Part shown: positions 13,186 to 14,184 of the stretch, piece after piece
How the letters are laid out: every line of letters starts with the position of its first letter
How positions within the stretch are numbered: position 1 is the stretch's first letter
NCBI GenBank assembly: GCA_020027305.1
Contig: JAHRAM010000188.1
Location: 1-14,184 of the forward strand
Direction: 5' to 3'
Length of the DNA: 14,184 nucleotides
Origin: Acidimicrobiia bacterium
GTDB lineage: Bacteria; Actinomycetota; Acidimicrobiia; Acidimicrobiales; Hopanoidiivorantaceae
Program-made: the position numbers and the translations under genes
Notes under the pieces: generated by a model
What the model was told of the DNA's origin: nothing
The model's input: the letters and a program-made list of their open reading frames with translations, nothing else
Database searches by the model: none

Positions 13186-13993
13186 GAACAGAATTTGTAT
13201 TGCTGCTTAAATCCAAAAAAGCATTCCCACACAAGGCTCTTATTGAGTCAGAATCTCCTGTCAAGATTTGAAATGCACGTTCTAATTTTCCTTCAAGGTT
13301 TTCAGCGGGGTTTCCCAGCAGCAGCCAACCCCCACCTTTTAGTTGAATAGATATTGCGCGCTCCCCTGTTTGGTTCATAACTATTTGGCGCACATACGAA
13401 TTCAATCTTGCAGTTGAATTTTCTGGGCATCCAACAGCTGTTTCGGGCTGCAAGCATTTTTTTATAGAGTGAATAAGTGTAGCAGCATCAACGAAGGGTA
13501 GATTTGATTTTCGAATGTAGCTACCTGGGGCAGACGGCACAATAAGGTTTGCTATACATGTTATCTCTGATAACTCAGTACTATATTGAACGCTATATTG
13601 TATGCAATTTTCATTCGCACCAATAATTTCAAGCACCCTGCCTTCGCCATCTAACAAAACATAACCCTGCCTTGAAAATGCAACTGCTCTCGGTGTGCGC
13701 TCTTCAATGCTAAATGTAATTGTTCCATTGATAGCACGACCTATTGAAGCATTTTTAACCCACGGTAGTCTCTCAATGCTGTTTTCAGCTGCTCCAAAAT
13801 TTAGAGGAAACAGCTTGTCACCTTTTCTTAACCCCGAAATCGCAATTACATGCTCGCTGGGAGTATGCCTATTTCCTTCTACGGTAAATTTATCAATGTT
13901 TAGCAGTGAACTTTGGAAAATTAAAATTGTTGAAACTCCTAAAACTGCCAAAATTCCTGTGGCGATAATAATTTTTAACCTAAGGTTTTTCAT
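13160..13993 (-). CDS. ftsQ: Cell division protein FtsQ (POTRA-containing)
   Basis: A bitopic membrane protein of the divisome that links early and late division proteins. 277 residues: a very short cytoplasmic N-terminus, one transmembrane helix (about 7-27, LKIIIATGILAVLGVSTILIF), then the POTRA domain (31-99) with IDKFTVEGNRHTPSEHVI (33-50) and NSIERLPWVKNASIGRAING (71-90), followed by SIEERTPRAVAF and the extracytoplasmic beta domain to about 265. The GDGxxxLxxxLPWV-type signature and the R-x-P-x-A motif are typical of actinobacterial FtsQ. A 12-base duplication near 13580-13605 encodes QYSV-QYST. It follows murB after 24 bases, as in the dcw cluster. The stop lies inside the 64-bp repeat. 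Confidence 0.93.
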   Translation of the reverse strand: MKNLRLKIIIATGILAVLGVSTILIFQSSLLNIDKFTVEGNRHTPSEHVIAISGLRKGDKLFPLNFGAAENSIERLPWVKNASIGRAINGTITFSIEERTPRAVAFSRQGYVLLDGEGRVLEIIGANENCIQYSVQYSTELSEITCIANLIVPSAPGSYIRKSNLPFVDAATLIHSIKKCLQPETAVGCPENSTARLNSYVRQIVMNQTGERAISIQLKGGGWLLLGNPAENLEGKLERAFQILTGDSDSIRALCGNAFLDLSSNTNSVPLTPDVTC

Positions 13994-14017
13994 TTCACTA
14001 TTATTTAAAAATAAAAA

Positions 14018-14184
14018 TTATTTGAAATTAACTAGCACCGTTTCAAACTCAAGTTCAACGCTAGAGTTTTCCAGCACCTTACTTTTTATTTCACACATTA
14101 AATTGTAAACATCTTGTGCTCCAATTCCTATCCCACACAGCCAAGCTATGGCAGGAAATTCTTCAACCAGCACATAGGTGGTTC
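14018..14184 (-). CDS. murB: UDP-N-acetylenolpyruvoylglucosamine reductase, C-terminal end (cut by window edge)
   Basis: The last 55 codons of a minus-strand gene that enters from the right edge. The segment GIGIGAQDVYNLMCEIKSKV followed by LENSSVELEFETVLVNFK and stop matches the end of MurB: the [AT]-x-D-V-x-x-L-[MI]-x-x-[VI]-x-x-x-V helix, then V-x-L-E-x-E-[VT] and the final strand. MurB is an FAD enzyme that reduces UDP-GlcNAc-enolpyruvate to UDP-MurNAc in peptidoglycan synthesis. The place directly upstream of ftsQ is typical of the dcw cluster (murC-murB-ftsQ-ftsZ). The catalytic residues are outside the window, so the call rests on the tail motif and the context. Confidence 0.75.
   Translation of the reverse strand, partial: TTYVLVEEFPAIAWLCGIGIGAQDVYNLMCEIKSKVLENSSVELEFETVLVNFK

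Overview
The window looks like a chromosomal segment of an AT-rich member of the Actinomycetota, possibly a low-GC uncultured (for example marine) Acidimicrobiia-like lineage; the phylum is inferred, the class is a guess. The main support is gene order. On the minus strand, from the right edge leftward, run murB (partial), ftsQ, ftsZ, yggS, sepF, divIVA, a DksA/TraR-like gene, lspA and rluD. This is the block seen in actinobacteria, minus pgeF/yfiH (normally ftsZ-yggS), yggT (sepF-divIVA) and ileS (divIVA-dksA). A probable F420-dependent luciferase-like oxidoreductase at the left end fits the same phylum.

Layout. 1-98 (-) is the 5' end of rpmB (ribosomal protein L28), divergent from the LLM-class oxidoreductase (193-1212, +). 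A tRNA-Arg(CCU) gene follows on the minus strand (1231-1304), then cysS (1479-2981, +). cysS converges, with a 5-base gap, on a long run of minus-strand genes filling the rest of the window. At its downstream end are lspA, rluD, an SMP-30/gluconolactonase-like gene and two acyl-CoA dehydrogenases, overlapping or closely spaced as in one transcript. Upstream lie the cell division and envelope genes: FtsZ, its membrane tether SepF, the divisome protein FtsQ, the polar/septal coiled-coil protein DivIVA, MurB of peptidoglycan synthesis, and YggS of PLP homeostasis.

The least ordinary aspect is a layer of short tandem repeats. In-frame 15-bp duplications occur in the low-complexity parts of RluD, the DksA-like protein, DivIVA and SepF. 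An 18-bp one lies just before the chosen ftsZ start. A 20-bp array grows out of the 3' end of divIVA, a 64-bp degenerate array out of the 3' end of ftsQ, and a 200-bp G/T-rich telomere-like array with a G-quadruplex motif sits between ftsZ and yggS where pgeF is normally found. No new defence or mobile system is visible. The repeats, the cysteine-depleted DksA-like protein with its histone-like tail, and the acyl-CoA dehydrogenase pair are the points most worth checking.
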